Source: Streptomyces aureus (GTDB lineage Bacteria > Actinomycetota > Actinomycetes > Streptomycetales > Streptomycetaceae). Taken from it: a stretch of DNA of 64,000 bases. Of this stretch, positions 26,217 to 35,323 are shown piece by piece. The first letter of the stretch is position 1. Each line of letters starts with the position of its first letter. Location of the stretch: the NCBI RefSeq assembly GCF_000725495.1, contig NZ_JNZD01000015.1, positions 1-64,000 on the forward strand, given 5' to 3'. The notes under the pieces were generated by a model that made no database searches, was not told where the DNA came from, and saw nothing but the letters and a program-made list of their open reading frames with translations. A program made the translations under genes and the position numbers.

Positions 26217-26517
26217 GGTTGGCCTTCCTTCGTGCTGGCGTCCGCACCACATCCGAGGATGCACAGCCGCGACCGTACTCGGCGCGAAGCCCGCGAACCC
26301 GGTGGCCGATCCGAACGAGGACCGCCTCGGAGCGTGCCCACCGGCTGTCGCTGTACCTGCGCTTGGCGACCTTGCTCCTGCCGTCCGCGTCGAGAGCGGC
26401 ACGGGTTCCCGTGGTTCCTCGCTCGGTGGGCCCCCGAGAGGCGCGGCCGTGACGGTGGGCCGTCAGGCGGTGTGCGCCCCGGCCTCGAAGGGGGCGCTTA
26501 CTCCCTGCCAGGGGGAG
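26217..26517. other. intergenic stretch, nothing recognised
   Basis: About 300 bases between the Imm5-like and Nudix genes, both on the minus strand. It should contain the promoter of the Imm5-like gene. No repeats or stem-loops stood out. Confidence 0.35.
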
Positions 26518-27015
26518 TTACTTCCTCGGGGCTCCGCCGGGCGGGGGTGCTGGGGGCGGTTCGGGTATCCCCGGTGCACGACCGATCACCGGGCGCTCCC
26601 GCCAGAGAGTGAGCCCGACGTCGACAAGCAGCACCCGGTCCAGTGCGGGTATCTGCTTCAACGGATGCCAGGCCGCCATGTCGGTGGAGCCGTTTGCTTC
26701 GTGGCGCAGTTCGCCGCCGGTGACTTTGGCCTCGTAGACGATCCGCAGGCTCTGGAAGTCGGCGGTGGCGCCGAGACGGCGCGGATAGGTGTGCCGTTGC
26801 GAGTCGACACCGAGCAGCACCGTCGGTTCGATCGCGAACCCGGTCTCCTCCTCGACCTCTCTGATCACGGTGTCGTACGGGTCCTCGCCGTGGTCGATTC
26901 CTCCACCGGGCAGCGTCCAGCGTTTGCTGCCGTCCCTCAACGTCAGGCGCGCGAGGAGGATCGCCTCGTCTCGTACACACACGGCGTAGGCCGCCACCCT
27001 CAACTCCTGCTTCAT
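26518..27015 (-). CDS. Nudix hydrolase
   Basis: 165 residues. The Nudix box G-x5-E-x7-R-E-U-x-E-E-x-G-U is complete at 38-60 (G38, E44, R52, E53, E56, E57). Before it is VAAYAVCVRDEAILLARLTL and the signature WTLPGGGIDHGED. These enzymes cleave X from nucleoside diphosphates linked to X in the cytoplasm using Mg2+. The tail after ~145 is Pro-rich (IPEPPPAPPPGG). The C-terminal part (WHPLKQIPALDRVLLVDVG) fits the small ADP-ribose/house-cleaning subgroup, but the substrate is unknown. Confidence 0.93.
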   Translation of the reverse strand: MKQELRVAAYAVCVRDEAILLARLTLRDGSKRWTLPGGGIDHGEDPYDTVIREVEEETGFAIEPTVLLGVDSQRHTYPRRLGATADFQSLRIVYEAKVTGGELRHEANGSTDMAAWHPLKQIPALDRVLLVDVGLTLWRERPVIGRAPGIPEPPPAPPPGGAPRK

Positions 27016-27076
27016 GCAACGACGTTAGAACAACGGCTCCCACCGCTGTGCGCCGGCTACCGCCGATCCGGTCGCG

Positions 27077-27574
27077 TTGTGCACCGATTACCAGCACGAA
27101 CGCGACGATGTGGCCGAGGCTGTGGAGTCGGAGATCGGAGTCCGTGCATCGGTCACCGGCCCGCCGGCCCCGGTGTTCGCGGCGGGGGCCGCGACGGTCG
27201 GGATCGCGTCGGGTGTCTTCGCACTCGGCGCGCCGGGACTGCACGGCGCCGCTCGAGCCGTCGGCGGCGACTCCGTGGTCTCCAACCGGACCCTGGCCCA
27301 GGACGCCCTCGGCGCGCCGCCGTTCGGTGGCGCCCTCAAGGGCATCTCACGGGTCGTCGCGGCCGGCCGCGACGCGGACGCGGCCGCCAACTTCGGCCTG
27401 GTGGACACGGTCGCCGCCTTGATCGCGGACCCGACCGTCCTGGGATACCTCGCTCCCAAGAACGGCCGGCAGACCGTCGAGGCGGCGCCGCCGGGCGGCG
27501 ATCTGCTCGTGGCGTTCGAGAACGCCTGGGAGACCGGCAGCGAGAAGGACAGAGCAGCCAGGCAGGGGAAGTGA
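27077..27574 (+). CDS. hypothetical protein, first of an overlapping pair
   Basis: Up to 165 residues. The start is uncertain: a TTG at 27077 or a GTG at 27110, neither with a good ribosome site, so the N-terminus may be lost. The sequence is Ala/Gly/Val-rich with a hydrophobic stretch (VFAAGAATVGIASGVFALGA) and a soluble C-terminal half (KGISRVVAAGRDADAAANFG, LVAFENAWETGSEKDRAARQ). Its stop abuts the next gene (GTGA at 27571-27574), so the two are probably co-translated. No family recognised. Confidence 0.5.
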   Translation: MCTDYQHERDDVAEAVESEIGVRASVTGPPAPVFAAGAATVGIASGVFALGAPGLHGAARAVGGDSVVSNRTLAQDALGAPPFGGALKGISRVVAAGRDADAAANFGLVDTVAALIADPTVLGYLAPKNGRQTVEAAPPGGDLLVAFENAWETGSEKDRAARQGK

Positions 27575-27582
27575 GCCGCACC

Positions 27583-28221
27583 ATGAAAGACCCGGAGATA
27601 CTGTCCCGCTTCGACGGGCGAGGCCGGGCCGAGTTCCTGCTCGGCGGTCTCGAGGGCAGGCACTCCGACAGGATCACGGCGATCGGCTTCGAGTTCGGCT
27701 ACGACCTCCAGGCGACCGAGATGCCGAGCAAGAGCACCATCCGCCTGGTCTTCGTCCGGAACGATTCACCGCCGGTTCGACAGCGTGCCCGGCAGACTCA
27801 GGAACGGCTGCGCGCCGGGGGCCCGCTTCTGCCGATGTGGGACGCTCCCACCGCGCGGCCGGGCACGACCCCGTCTGTCACGGCCGAAGAGCCGGCATCG
27901 GCGCGTCGGGGTGTCACCACCTACGAGGCGAACGGAGCGAAGAAGTTCGCCCTCTTCGCCGCGCTGCTCAGCGTCGGGTGCTTCGCCGTCGCGGGGGTGC
28001 TGCGGGACCGGCCGGGCGCGGCGCTCGCCGTGCTGGTGGTGTTCGCCGTCCCGTTGGCGGTGACCGCGGTGTTGATCCCTCGGTGGATGAAGCGCTGGTA
28101 CGAGAAGAACCGACGGCTGGTGGAACTCCACGACCAGCAGCGGACCGGCCAGGGCGGACCCCCGCCGTCACCGCCGCCCGGGTCCCCCGACGGACACCCC
28201 CACGCCGGGGACGGACAGTGA
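27583..28221 (+). CDS. hypothetical membrane protein, second of the pair
   Basis: 212 residues from the ATG at 27583 (GCAGGGGA 12 bases upstream); a GTG at 27571 that overlaps the previous stop is an alternative. The N-terminal ~75 residues form a compact soluble domain (PEILSRFDGRGRAEFLLGGL, DRITAIGFEFGYDLQATE, TIRLVFVRND). Two membrane helices follow at ~125-170 (FALFAALLSVGCFAVAGVL and ALAVLVVFAVPLAVTAVLIP), then a charged and Pro-rich tail. Unknown function; the pairing with the previous gene suggests a shared complex. Confidence 0.6.
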   Translation: MKDPEILSRFDGRGRAEFLLGGLEGRHSDRITAIGFEFGYDLQATEMPSKSTIRLVFVRNDSPPVRQRARQTQERLRAGGPLLPMWDAPTARPGTTPSVTAEEPASARRGVTTYEANGAKKFALFAALLSVGCFAVAGVLRDRPGAALAVLVVFAVPLAVTAVLIPRWMKRWYEKNRRLVELHDQQRTGQGGPPPSPPPGSPDGHPHAGDGQ

Positions 28222-28595
28222 TGCGGGTCGACTTCTCGGCACCCGCCGAGTAAGCGAGTGCCCCACCCGTTCAGCCCGTGCGATCCCGTCGGTGCACGAC
28301 ACCAGTACGCCGCTGCGGTGCACTTAGCGGTCGACCGGGCTGTCCGTACGGAGCTCGTGCGAGGCTTCCGCCACCTGCGCCGCTGTGCCCCTATCGCTTC
28401 ACTGACTGCGGTTTCCGCTGCGGCCTGGCCGCGTCCTCCTGGATGAATGGCCACGACAAGATCGTGGTTGAGAAAGGCAGATGGCCGCCTCGTACAACCG
28501 TCCGGTGGCCAAAGGGGTCTGATGTTCGGGGATCACCGTTCCCCTGTCGTTCGTCTGTACTTGTCCGCCGATTCGTTTCGAGGGATCCCCCCCAC
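28222..28595. other. intergenic stretch upstream of the surface protein gene
   Basis: About 370 bases without a convincing gene. It should hold the promoter and leader of the LPLTG protein gene. Confidence 0.4.
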
Positions 28596-29876
28596 ATGCA
28601 CCGGACCTCTTTCCACCGTCGCCCGTCACGCAGGATCGCGGCCACGCTGACCTCAGCCGCGGTCGGTGTCGTCGGCCTGATCGGCCTCGCCTCCGTGCCC
28701 GCTTCCGCCGACGGGTCTTCGGCCGGGCTGGCGCTCGCCCCGCTGGCCTCCGTCGACGGGGTGAAGCCCGGCGGAAGCTTCCAGGTGCCCGGTACGTTCG
28801 CGAACAAGGGCACCACTGATCTCGACAAGGTCTACCTGTCCTACACCGTCAGTCGTGGCCTGGCCCCCCGGGATCTGCCGTCCAACTGCACCCGCTACGA
28901 GATCGGCTCCTTCGACGAAAACCCCAGCCACTCCACCGCGGTCTGCGAGTTCGACCAGACGGTGAAGGCCGGTTCGGTGTACGCGCCCGAGAAGGCACTG
29001 AAGGTGGACGTCCTCGACCACGCGCTGTACGAAACCCTCCGCATGACGGTGGCCACGCAGGACTCCGGCGGCGAGGACGGTACCGAGGAGACCGTCCGGG
29101 GCACCGGGCCCGCGGTGAAGCTGACCGAGCTGCCCTCGACCACGCCGGTGGGCGACGACGACGTGAACCACCCGGACTGGGACTCCGTCAGCCTGCCGGT
29201 CACCGCGGCGAACACGGCCGACTTCCAGGTGCCGGTCACCCGGTTGAAGGGCCGCGTCGGGGACACGGTCTCCCTGAACGCCAAGTTCACCAACGCGGGG
29301 CCGGGCTGGGTGCTGTCCGCCACGGGCCACCCCGTCGCCAAGGTCCTGATCAAGATGCCCGCCGGCACGACGGTGACCGAGCCGTCCGGCGCCTGCTCGA
29401 AGGTGGCCGCCGGGAGTTACAGCTGCGGCCTCGCCAACTACTGGATCGAGGAGAAGGGCTCCGTCACCTACTACTTCAAGCTTCGGATCGACAAGGTCGT
29501 CCCCGGGGCCGAGGGTTCGGTGAGGCTGGGCGTCGAGGAGCGCCCGTACGACAAGAACAAGAAGAACGACTCGGCCCCGATCCTGCTCGACGTGGACGGC
29601 GCCGGCGGTTCGACGGGCGGGTCCGGCTCCACGGGCGGCAACGGCTCCACGGGCGGCGGCTCGACCGGCGGGTCCGGCTCGACGTCCTCCACGGGCAACT
29701 CCGGTTCCAGCAGCGGCTCGACGGCGACCGGGGCCTCGGGCTCGTCGACGACCGGCGGCGGGATGGCGGACACCGGCTCCGGTGACGTCCTGCCCCTGAC
29801 GGGCGCGGCCGCCGCGATCCTCGCCGTCGGCGCGGGAGCGGTCGTCGTCGTACGCCGTCGCGCGGCCCGGAACTGA
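28596..29876 (+). CDS. LPxTG-type (LPLTG) cell-wall surface protein
   Basis: 426 residues. The ATG at 28596 gives a signal peptide (SRRIAATLTSAAVGVVGLIG, cleavage near ASA). The exported part has two strand-rich, DUF11-like or Ig-like domains (GGSFQVPGTFANKGTTDLDK, GDTVSLNAKFTNAGPGW) with Cys pairs. A linker of Gly/Ser/Thr repeats (STGGSGSTGGNGSTGG) spans ~330-390. The end is a sorting signal: LPLTG, a hydrophobic helix (AAAAILAVGAGAVVVV) and RRRAARN. A sortase would attach it to the wall; none is in the window. Confidence 0.88.
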   Translation: MHRTSFHRRPSRRIAATLTSAAVGVVGLIGLASVPASADGSSAGLALAPLASVDGVKPGGSFQVPGTFANKGTTDLDKVYLSYTVSRGLAPRDLPSNCTRYEIGSFDENPSHSTAVCEFDQTVKAGSVYAPEKALKVDVLDHALYETLRMTVATQDSGGEDGTEETVRGTGPAVKLTELPSTTPVGDDDVNHPDWDSVSLPVTAANTADFQVPVTRLKGRVGDTVSLNAKFTNAGPGWVLSATGHPVAKVLIKMPAGTTVTEPSGACSKVAAGSYSCGLANYWIEEKGSVTYYFKLRIDKVVPGAEGSVRLGVEERPYDKNKKNDSAPILLDVDGAGGSTGGSGSTGGNGSTGGGSTGGSGSTSSTGNSGSSSGSTATGASGSSTTGGGMADTGSGDVLPLTGAAAAILAVGAGAVVVVRRRAARN

Positions 29877-29890
29877 CGACAGGACCGGAC

Positions 29891-29918
29891 CGGGCCGTCC
29901 GGACGGAACAACGGCCCG
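29891..29918 (+). terminator. hairpin after the surface protein gene
   Basis: CGGGCCGT (29891-29898) pairs with ACGGCCCG (29911-29918) around a 12-base loop, 15 bases after the stop codon. Confidence 0.55.
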
Positions 29919-30060
29919 CGGGGGCGACGGGTACGACGTCACCGGCCTTGGGGCCTTGGTCGCGGCCCGGCCCTGGACGTGGTCGGGCGCTGCGCGAGCC
30001 TCGTCGTCGGTGGCAAGGAGGCCACCACAGCGGGTGGCCTGAATCGGTCCAGCGCTGGCA

Positions 30061-30912
30061 TCAGTTCGGCCCGTCGGCTCCCATGTCGGGTGTCGTCGCC
30101 CCCAGCCGTTCGGCGAGGAAGGCGATGATCTCGTCACGGGCGCGCGCCGTGGGGTGACCCTGCTCGTCGACGAGATGGGCCGTGGTGACGCTGTGGGCGC
30201 AGCCGACGACGTCACGGAAGAAGGGCGGCGGGTTCGAGTTCGCCACTTCGTCCGTGAGCACCCGGCCGTCGAACGCGTCGCCGAGCAGAGTGCGGTAGGC
30301 CGCGAACCGTTGGCCGGTGCACCACCTGTCGTTCTCGAAGCGGTAGGCGAGCACCTTGAGGCCGTCGCGTCGGATGCGCTCGGCCACGCGGGCGGCGTCA
30401 TCGGCTGCGAGCTCCAGGCCCCCTGGGTCGTCGAGGGGGAGTGAGGGATGGTTGACGACGGGGGCGACGACGGCGGGTTCGAGGGTCATGGTCAGGGCGA
30501 AGTTGCCGGTGAAGCACAGCCCGACCGCACCGACGCCCGGGCCGCCGCACTCCGCGTGCGCCACGCGTGCGAGTCCGCGCAGCCACGCCACGACGGGGCT
30601 GGTGCCGCCACCGGCGAATGCACGGAACTCGGCGCTGACGCAGGCACGCCGGACGACGGCTTGGCCCGCGTCGGCGGTCGGGTAGGCGCCGTCGACGCCG
30701 AACAAGGAGGGCAGATACACGCGGAAGCCGGCATCGCGCAGCCAGCGTGCCAGGCGTGCGACGTCAGGGCTGATCCCCGGCATCTCGGGCAGCAGGACGA
30801 CGGCCGGTCCCGACCCGATGACGTGCACGGTCTTGGCGACCGTGTCGACGTCGATGACGCGGTGCGTGAAGTCGTCCAGGGGGTCGTCGAGTCGCGGGTG
30901 TGCGGTTGTCAT
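30061..30912 (-). CDS. dienelactone hydrolase family protein
   Basis: 283 residues, alpha/beta hydrolase fold. The first strand and oxyanion region is GPAVVLLPEMPGISPDVARL, and the nucleophile elbow is GLCFTGNFA, with Cys as in dienelactone hydrolases (G-x-C-x-G). A late DEQGHPTARARDEIIAF segment may supply the catalytic His. No signal peptide. Such enzymes open lactone rings in aromatic degradation or act as esterases. The gene is divergent from a GlxA-type AraC regulator 94 bases away, which probably controls it. Confidence 0.88.
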   Translation of the reverse strand: MTTAHPRLDDPLDDFTHRVIDVDTVAKTVHVIGSGPAVVLLPEMPGISPDVARLARWLRDAGFRVYLPSLFGVDGAYPTADAGQAVVRRACVSAEFRAFAGGGTSPVVAWLRGLARVAHAECGGPGVGAVGLCFTGNFALTMTLEPAVVAPVVNHPSLPLDDPGGLELAADDAARVAERIRRDGLKVLAYRFENDRWCTGQRFAAYRTLLGDAFDGRVLTDEVANSNPPPFFRDVVGCAHSVTTAHLVDEQGHPTARARDEIIAFLAERLGATTPDMGADGPN

Positions 30913-31006
30913 GCGAGGCAGCGTGGCAGGAGACTGTCGCCCTCAGAAACGGCGGCATCGCCAGATACTGCGGTGATATCGCCACCCGTTCGTGCCAGGA
31001 GTACAC

Positions 31007-32026
31007 ATGAGTGCACTACGACTGGGAGTGCTGGCCTACCCCGGGTGTTTCGGCTCGGAGGTGTTCGGAGTTCCGGACCTGCTGGTGATGGCCCGTCATG
31101 TCGCCGAGGCGCAGGGGGCGGTACGACCCTCGTGCGAAGCGTTCGTGGTCTCGCCCAGGCGGCGCGTCATCACGTCCGGTGGTCTGACCGTCGGCGTCTC
31201 GGCCATGCGCCCGGTGGACGTGCTGATCGTGCCGGGCTTCGAGCTCTCGCCCGCGCTCGATCTCGACGCGGCCATGGCGAACCTGAGGCCCGAAGTGGCA
31301 GCCATTCGCTCGCAGGCAGTCGCCGGAGCCGCCGTGGTGTCGATCTGCGTCGGCGCCTTCCTCGTTGCCGAGGCCGGCCTGCTCGACGGGCGCGAGGCGA
31401 CGACCTCCTGGCTGTTCGCGGATCGCCTCGCCCGCCGGTACCCCGACGTCAAGGTGTGCCCCGAGCGCCTGGTCGTCACGGACCGCGGGGTGACGACCAC
31501 GGCCGCCTTCAGTGCCATGTACGACTTCGCACTCCAGCTCATCCGCGAACAGGACGGCCCCGGCGTCGCCCGCAGCACCGCGCGCGTGGCGCTCGTCGAC
31601 GACGCCCGTACCACCCAGGCCCCGTACGTCGATCCGGCGCTGCTGCCCGTCGCGGGGCGCGAGTTCTCACATGGCGTGAAGCGGTGGCTCGACCGGAATC
31701 TGGGGTCCCGCTACGACCTCCCCGCCCTCGCCGCGGCGTTTCACGTGAGCACGCGGACGATGCTCCGTCGCTTCGGTGAGGAGGCGGGCCAGACCCCGCT
31801 CGCGTACCTGCAGTCCGCTCGGGTCGGCCGGGCCCGGCATCTGCTGGAGACGACCGACAGGACTGTCGCACGCATCGCGGCCGACGTCGGGTACGCCGAC
31901 GCGAGTACGTTCAGCGCCGTCTTCGCCCGGCACACGGGCCGGCGACCGCGGGACTATCGCGCCACGTTCCGCCGCTCGCCCGCAGAGCCGGTCGACGACA
32001 TCCCACACGAGCCCGGCACCCGCTGA
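31007..32026 (+). CDS. GlxA-type AraC-family transcriptional regulator (DJ-1/PfpI plus HTH)
   Basis: 339 residues. Residues ~5-180 are a DJ-1/PfpI-like domain (LRLGVLAYPGCFGSEVFGVP, AAVVSICVGAFLVAEAGLLD with the nucleophile-elbow Cys, ATTSWLFADRLARRYPDVKV). The C-terminal AraC domain (~225-325) has two HTH units (DLPALAAAFHVSTRTMLRRF and TVARIAADVGYADASTFSAV) and the GRRPRDYRATF end. It lies divergent from the dienelactone hydrolase gene; both promoters share 94 bases. It likely senses a small ligand through the first domain. Confidence 0.93.
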   Translation: MSALRLGVLAYPGCFGSEVFGVPDLLVMARHVAEAQGAVRPSCEAFVVSPRRRVITSGGLTVGVSAMRPVDVLIVPGFELSPALDLDAAMANLRPEVAAIRSQAVAGAAVVSICVGAFLVAEAGLLDGREATTSWLFADRLARRYPDVKVCPERLVVTDRGVTTTAAFSAMYDFALQLIREQDGPGVARSTARVALVDDARTTQAPYVDPALLPVAGREFSHGVKRWLDRNLGSRYDLPALAAAFHVSTRTMLRRFGEEAGQTPLAYLQSARVGRARHLLETTDRTVARIAADVGYADASTFSAVFARHTGRRPRDYRATFRRSPAEPVDDIPHEPGTR

Positions 32027-32265
32027 CGACACCTGAGCCCGGAGGCTGTCCTCTTCTGCGAAGTCAGCCTCAGCGGAGCAGGGCGGGTCAGGCGCACAAG
32101 TTCCACACTGTGACGCGGCGCTTGAATGGGACGCGTCGCTTGCACATTTGCCTCGGGGAGCGCCGCGCTCGCCCGGGGGACTTGCCCCCACCGGTCGGCA
32201 GGGGTCGCCCCGTCGACCGGCTCCTGTCCTGCCGGGCCCCTGACGTGACGGCGTAGCCTCTGTGG

Positions 32266-32925
32266 ATGTCTCGAGTGATTCGTGTGGTGGTCGTGGACGA
32301 CGAGGCGCTCGTCCGTTCCGGGTTCGAGTTGATCCTGAGTGTTTCCGACGACGTCCGCGTCGTCGCGACCGCGGCGGGTGCGGAGGCGGTCGAGGTGGTG
32401 CGCCGTGAGCGCCCGGACGTCTTGCTGCTCGACATCCGGATGCCGGACGTCGACGGGCTGACCGTGCTGCGTGCCGTGCGGGCGCTGCCCGAGCCGCCCG
32501 TGGTGGCCATGCTGACCACGTTCGACACCGACGAGTACGTGCTGACCGCCCTGCGCAGCGGTGCGGCCGGCTTCCTGCTGAAGGACACCGAGCCGGAACA
32601 GTTGGCGCAGTTGGTGCGCACCCTTGCCGCGGGCGGCGTGGTGCTGTCGCCCAAGGCGTCGCACGCGGTGCTTCGGGGGCACCCGGAGGCGGACGAGGGC
32701 GTGGCAAGGGTCGGGCACCTCACCGATCGGGAGCGTCAGGTGCTCGTCCTGGTCGCCGAGGGACTGTCCAACGCCGAGATCGGGGCCCGAATTCACCTGA
32801 GCCCGAGCACGGTGAAGGACCATGTCAGCACGATCCTCGGCAAACTTCGGGTGGGCAGCCGGGTGCAGGCCGCGCTGCTTGCCCAGCGAGCCGGCTTGCT
32901 CGTGGATCAGGGGGCGAAGCGGTGA
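32266..32925 (+). CDS. NarL/LuxR-family response regulator
   Basis: 219 residues. The receiver domain has VVVVDDEALVRSGFELIL, phospho-acceptor Asp56 in LLLDIRMPDVDG and the Lys region FLLKDTEPE. The LuxR HTH (~150-210) has HLTDRERQVLVLVAEGLSNA, then LSPSTVKDHVSTILGKL. The last bases overlap the kinase start (GTGA), so it is coupled to the sensor kinase. It probably controls nearby genes such as the serine hydrolase. Confidence 0.95.
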   Translation: MSRVIRVVVVDDEALVRSGFELILSVSDDVRVVATAAGAEAVEVVRRERPDVLLLDIRMPDVDGLTVLRAVRALPEPPVVAMLTTFDTDEYVLTALRSGAAGFLLKDTEPEQLAQLVRTLAAGGVVLSPKASHAVLRGHPEADEGVARVGHLTDRERQVLVLVAEGLSNAEIGARIHLSPSTVKDHVSTILGKLRVGSRVQAALLAQRAGLLVDQGAKR

Positions 32926-34043
32926 CCGTCGCGCGGTCGCGGGGTGTGGACGCGCTGGTGGTCGCAATTGCCGTCGCTGACGCCGTGGTGGCGCTGTGGG
33001 ACGAGGGCCGCGCCTCACCGGTCGCGGTCGCTCTGGCCGTCCTGGCCTGTGGCGTGCTGGCGGTACGCCGCCGCTTCCCGCTCGGGGTCTTTCTGCTCAC
33101 CCTCCCCGCCACCCTCGCGCTGGACCTCGTGTTCGCCCCGTTCGCCGCGCTGTTCACGCTCGCCGAGCGTGCTCGCGACCGCCGTCCGCTGACCCTGTGC
33201 GCGCTGCTCTTCGCGCTGGCCGCCGTCCTGCCCTGGCCGCCGGGTGACGCCTTCTCGGGGGAGCGGACCTGGACCGCCGTCAACTTCTTCTACACCCTGG
33301 CCACCGCCGCCTCACCCGTCCTGCTGGGCCGGCTCGTCCAGGCCCGCCGGGACCTGCGGCGCCGCCTCGCCGAGATCGAGGAAGCCCGCGAGCACGAGCG
33401 ACTGCTGCACGCCCAGAGGGAACTTGCCCGCGAACGCGCCCAACTGGCACGCGAGATGCATGACGTCGTCTCGCACCAGGTCAGCCTGATCGCCGTACAG
33501 GCCGGTGCGCTCCAGATGGCGGCCGAGGATCCCGGCACCCGGGAGGGTGCCCGCACGATCCGGGCGCTGAGCGTGGACACCCTCGACGAACTGCGCCACA
33601 TGGTCGCCCTGCTGCGCGTCTCCGGCGGTCGTACGACGGAGCTCACCCCTCAGCCCACCCTCACCGACCTCGACCGGCTCGTCGCGGCCGGCGGCATCGA
33701 GGCAGAGCTGACCGGCGACCTGCCCGCGGACCTCGGCGCCCCGGCACAGCGCGCGGTCTACCGCTGCGTCCAGGAAGCACTCACCAACATCCGTAAGCAC
33801 GCACCCGGCGCCACCGCGGCCGTAAGGCTGTGGCAGGACCCCGACGCCTGTGGGGTGACCGTCACCAATGCGGCCGCCACCCGCTCCGTACTGTCGCTGC
33901 CCGGCTCGGGGCACGGCCTGATCGGACTGCGGGAACGCGCCGAGATGCTGGGCGGTGTCCTGGAGGCCGGACCGGCCGCGGACGGGGGATACCGGGTGCG
34001 GATGCGGATTCCCTACGACACCCGCCGGTCGGCGGGGGACTGA
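32922..34043 (+). CDS. NarL-type sensor histidine kinase
   Basis: 373 residues from a GTG that overlaps the regulator stop. Four or five membrane helices cover ~10-140 (ALVVAIAVADAVVALW, VAVALAVLACGVLAV, FLLTLPATLALDLVFAPFAA, TLCALLFALAAVLPW). A coiled coil and the HisKA_3 box AREMHDVVSHQVSLIAVQAG with His180 follow. The ATPase has VQEALTNIRKHAPGA and GSGHGLIGLRERAEMLGG. There is almost no extracytoplasmic loop, so it probably senses the membrane itself, like the LiaS/VanS-related intramembrane class. Confidence 0.95.
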   Translation: MTVARSRGVDALVVAIAVADAVVALWDEGRASPVAVALAVLACGVLAVRRRFPLGVFLLTLPATLALDLVFAPFAALFTLAERARDRRPLTLCALLFALAAVLPWPPGDAFSGERTWTAVNFFYTLATAASPVLLGRLVQARRDLRRRLAEIEEAREHERLLHAQRELARERAQLAREMHDVVSHQVSLIAVQAGALQMAAEDPGTREGARTIRALSVDTLDELRHMVALLRVSGGRTTELTPQPTLTDLDRLVAAGGIEAELTGDLPADLGAPAQRAVYRCVQEALTNIRKHAPGATAAVRLWQDPDACGVTVTNAAATRSVLSLPGSGHGLIGLRERAEMLGGVLEAGPAADGGYRVRMRIPYDTRRSAGD

Positions 34044-34132
34044 CCGCGGCCCGGCGGATACCGGGCGCCCCGCCGGGACGGAGATCGTGGCGACAGACAG
34101 CCCGATCCCGACCTTCCGAGGAGAAGGACTTC

Positions 34133-35257
34133 ATGCGACGCACGAAGCGCCTGGCCCTGGCCCTGACCCTGGCAGTCTCGACCTCGTTGCTGGCCGCCCC
34201 CGCGGTCTCCGCCACCACCGTCACCTCGCGGTGCGACACCCGGCCGCTCCAGTCGGCACTGAAGTCACTGCGCGGTGCCGGGGCCTCGGGCATCAGCATG
34301 GCGATCGAGAGCCGGCGCTGCGGCGCCTGGAAGGGCGGTGTCGGCATGGCCGACCTCCTCAACCATCGCCCGGTCACCGGCGACGAGCACAGCCGGATCG
34401 CCAGCGACACCAAGGCATGGGTGGCCACCGTCGTCCTGCAACTCACCGCCGAGTGCCGCATCCGGCTCGACGACAGCGTCGACCACTACCTGCCCGGCCT
34501 CATCCGCACCGAGCACTACGACGGCCGCCGCATCACCGTACGCCAGCTCCTGCAGCACACCAGCGGCCTGCCCGACTACCTGGACGCTCCCTACTGGAAC
34601 GACGAAACGGCCCATCGCTGGGAGCACTTCGAGCCCCTGTGGACGGTCCGGCAGGCTCTCGAGCTCCCCCCGCCCACGGACCGGCCCGCCTCCGGTTTCT
34701 CGTACTCCAACACCAACTACAACCTGGCCGGCCTGATCGTCAGCAAAGTCACCGGGCACAGCATCGCCACCGAGATCCGACGGCGGATCATCCGCCCCCT
34801 CGGCCTACGGCACACCTCCTGGCCCGGCGACCGCACCACGCTCCCGTCCCCTGAGCTGCGGGCCTACGTCGAACGCGGCGGAAAGCTGCGTGACTGGACC
34901 GACTGGAACGTCTCCGGCTCCGACGCCTCCGGCGCGCTGATCTCCACCGCCTCGGATGTGACCGCCTTCTGGACCGCTCTGATGGGTGGCCGGCTGCTGC
35001 CCGCGGCCCAACTGGCCGAGATGAAGCGGACCGTGCCCGACGGCGAGGGCGGCCGATACGGCCTGGGTGTCGAGCGCTACGAACAGAAGGGGCTCGTGAC
35101 CTGGGGCCACAGCGGCTTCATGGAGACCGGACACAAGCTGCGCAACGCCGTCACCGGGAACGGCTCGCGCTCCGTGACACTGCTGGTGGGCTCCGAGGAG
35201 TTCGACGAGAACAAGGTGGACGCGGCCCTGGCGAGGCTGATCCGGGATCTGCGGTGA
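34133..35257 (+). CDS. serine hydrolase, beta-lactamase/D-Ala-D-Ala carboxypeptidase family, secreted
   Basis: 374 residues from the ATG at 34133 (GAGGAGAAGG upstream). A signal peptide (MRRTKRLALALTLAVSTSLL, cleavage near VSA) precedes a class C-type penicillin-binding fold. The nucleophile S-x-x-K is Ser91 in SDTK. The second motif is Y-x-N at YSN (Tyr191) and the third is H-S-G in WGHSGFMETG. A QLLQHTSGLPDYLD segment is also typical. It acts outside the membrane as an esterase or D,D-peptidase. It sits 89 bases after a LuxR-type two-component system and may be its target. Confidence 0.92.
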   Translation: MRRTKRLALALTLAVSTSLLAAPAVSATTVTSRCDTRPLQSALKSLRGAGASGISMAIESRRCGAWKGGVGMADLLNHRPVTGDEHSRIASDTKAWVATVVLQLTAECRIRLDDSVDHYLPGLIRTEHYDGRRITVRQLLQHTSGLPDYLDAPYWNDETAHRWEHFEPLWTVRQALELPPPTDRPASGFSYSNTNYNLAGLIVSKVTGHSIATEIRRRIIRPLGLRHTSWPGDRTTLPSPELRAYVERGGKLRDWTDWNVSGSDASGALISTASDVTAFWTALMGGRLLPAAQLAEMKRTVPDGEGGRYGLGVERYEQKGLVTWGHSGFMETGHKLRNAVTGNGSRSVTLLVGSEEFDENKVDAALARLIRDLR

Positions 35258-35323
35258 CCAGTGCCGAGGTGCGCCGGTAGATCAGGGGCATGCGGACACG
35301 GCCCGGTGGGAGTCCGTGATCTC

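Noticed and set aside
25975..27582. Long N-terminal extension of the membrane protein at 27583
   Set aside because: Runs antisense through the Imm5-like and Nudix genes; real protein sequence begins only at 27571-27583.
28653..30401. 582-residue minus-strand frame
   Set aside because: Antisense to the LPLTG protein and overlapping the dienelactone hydrolase in another frame.
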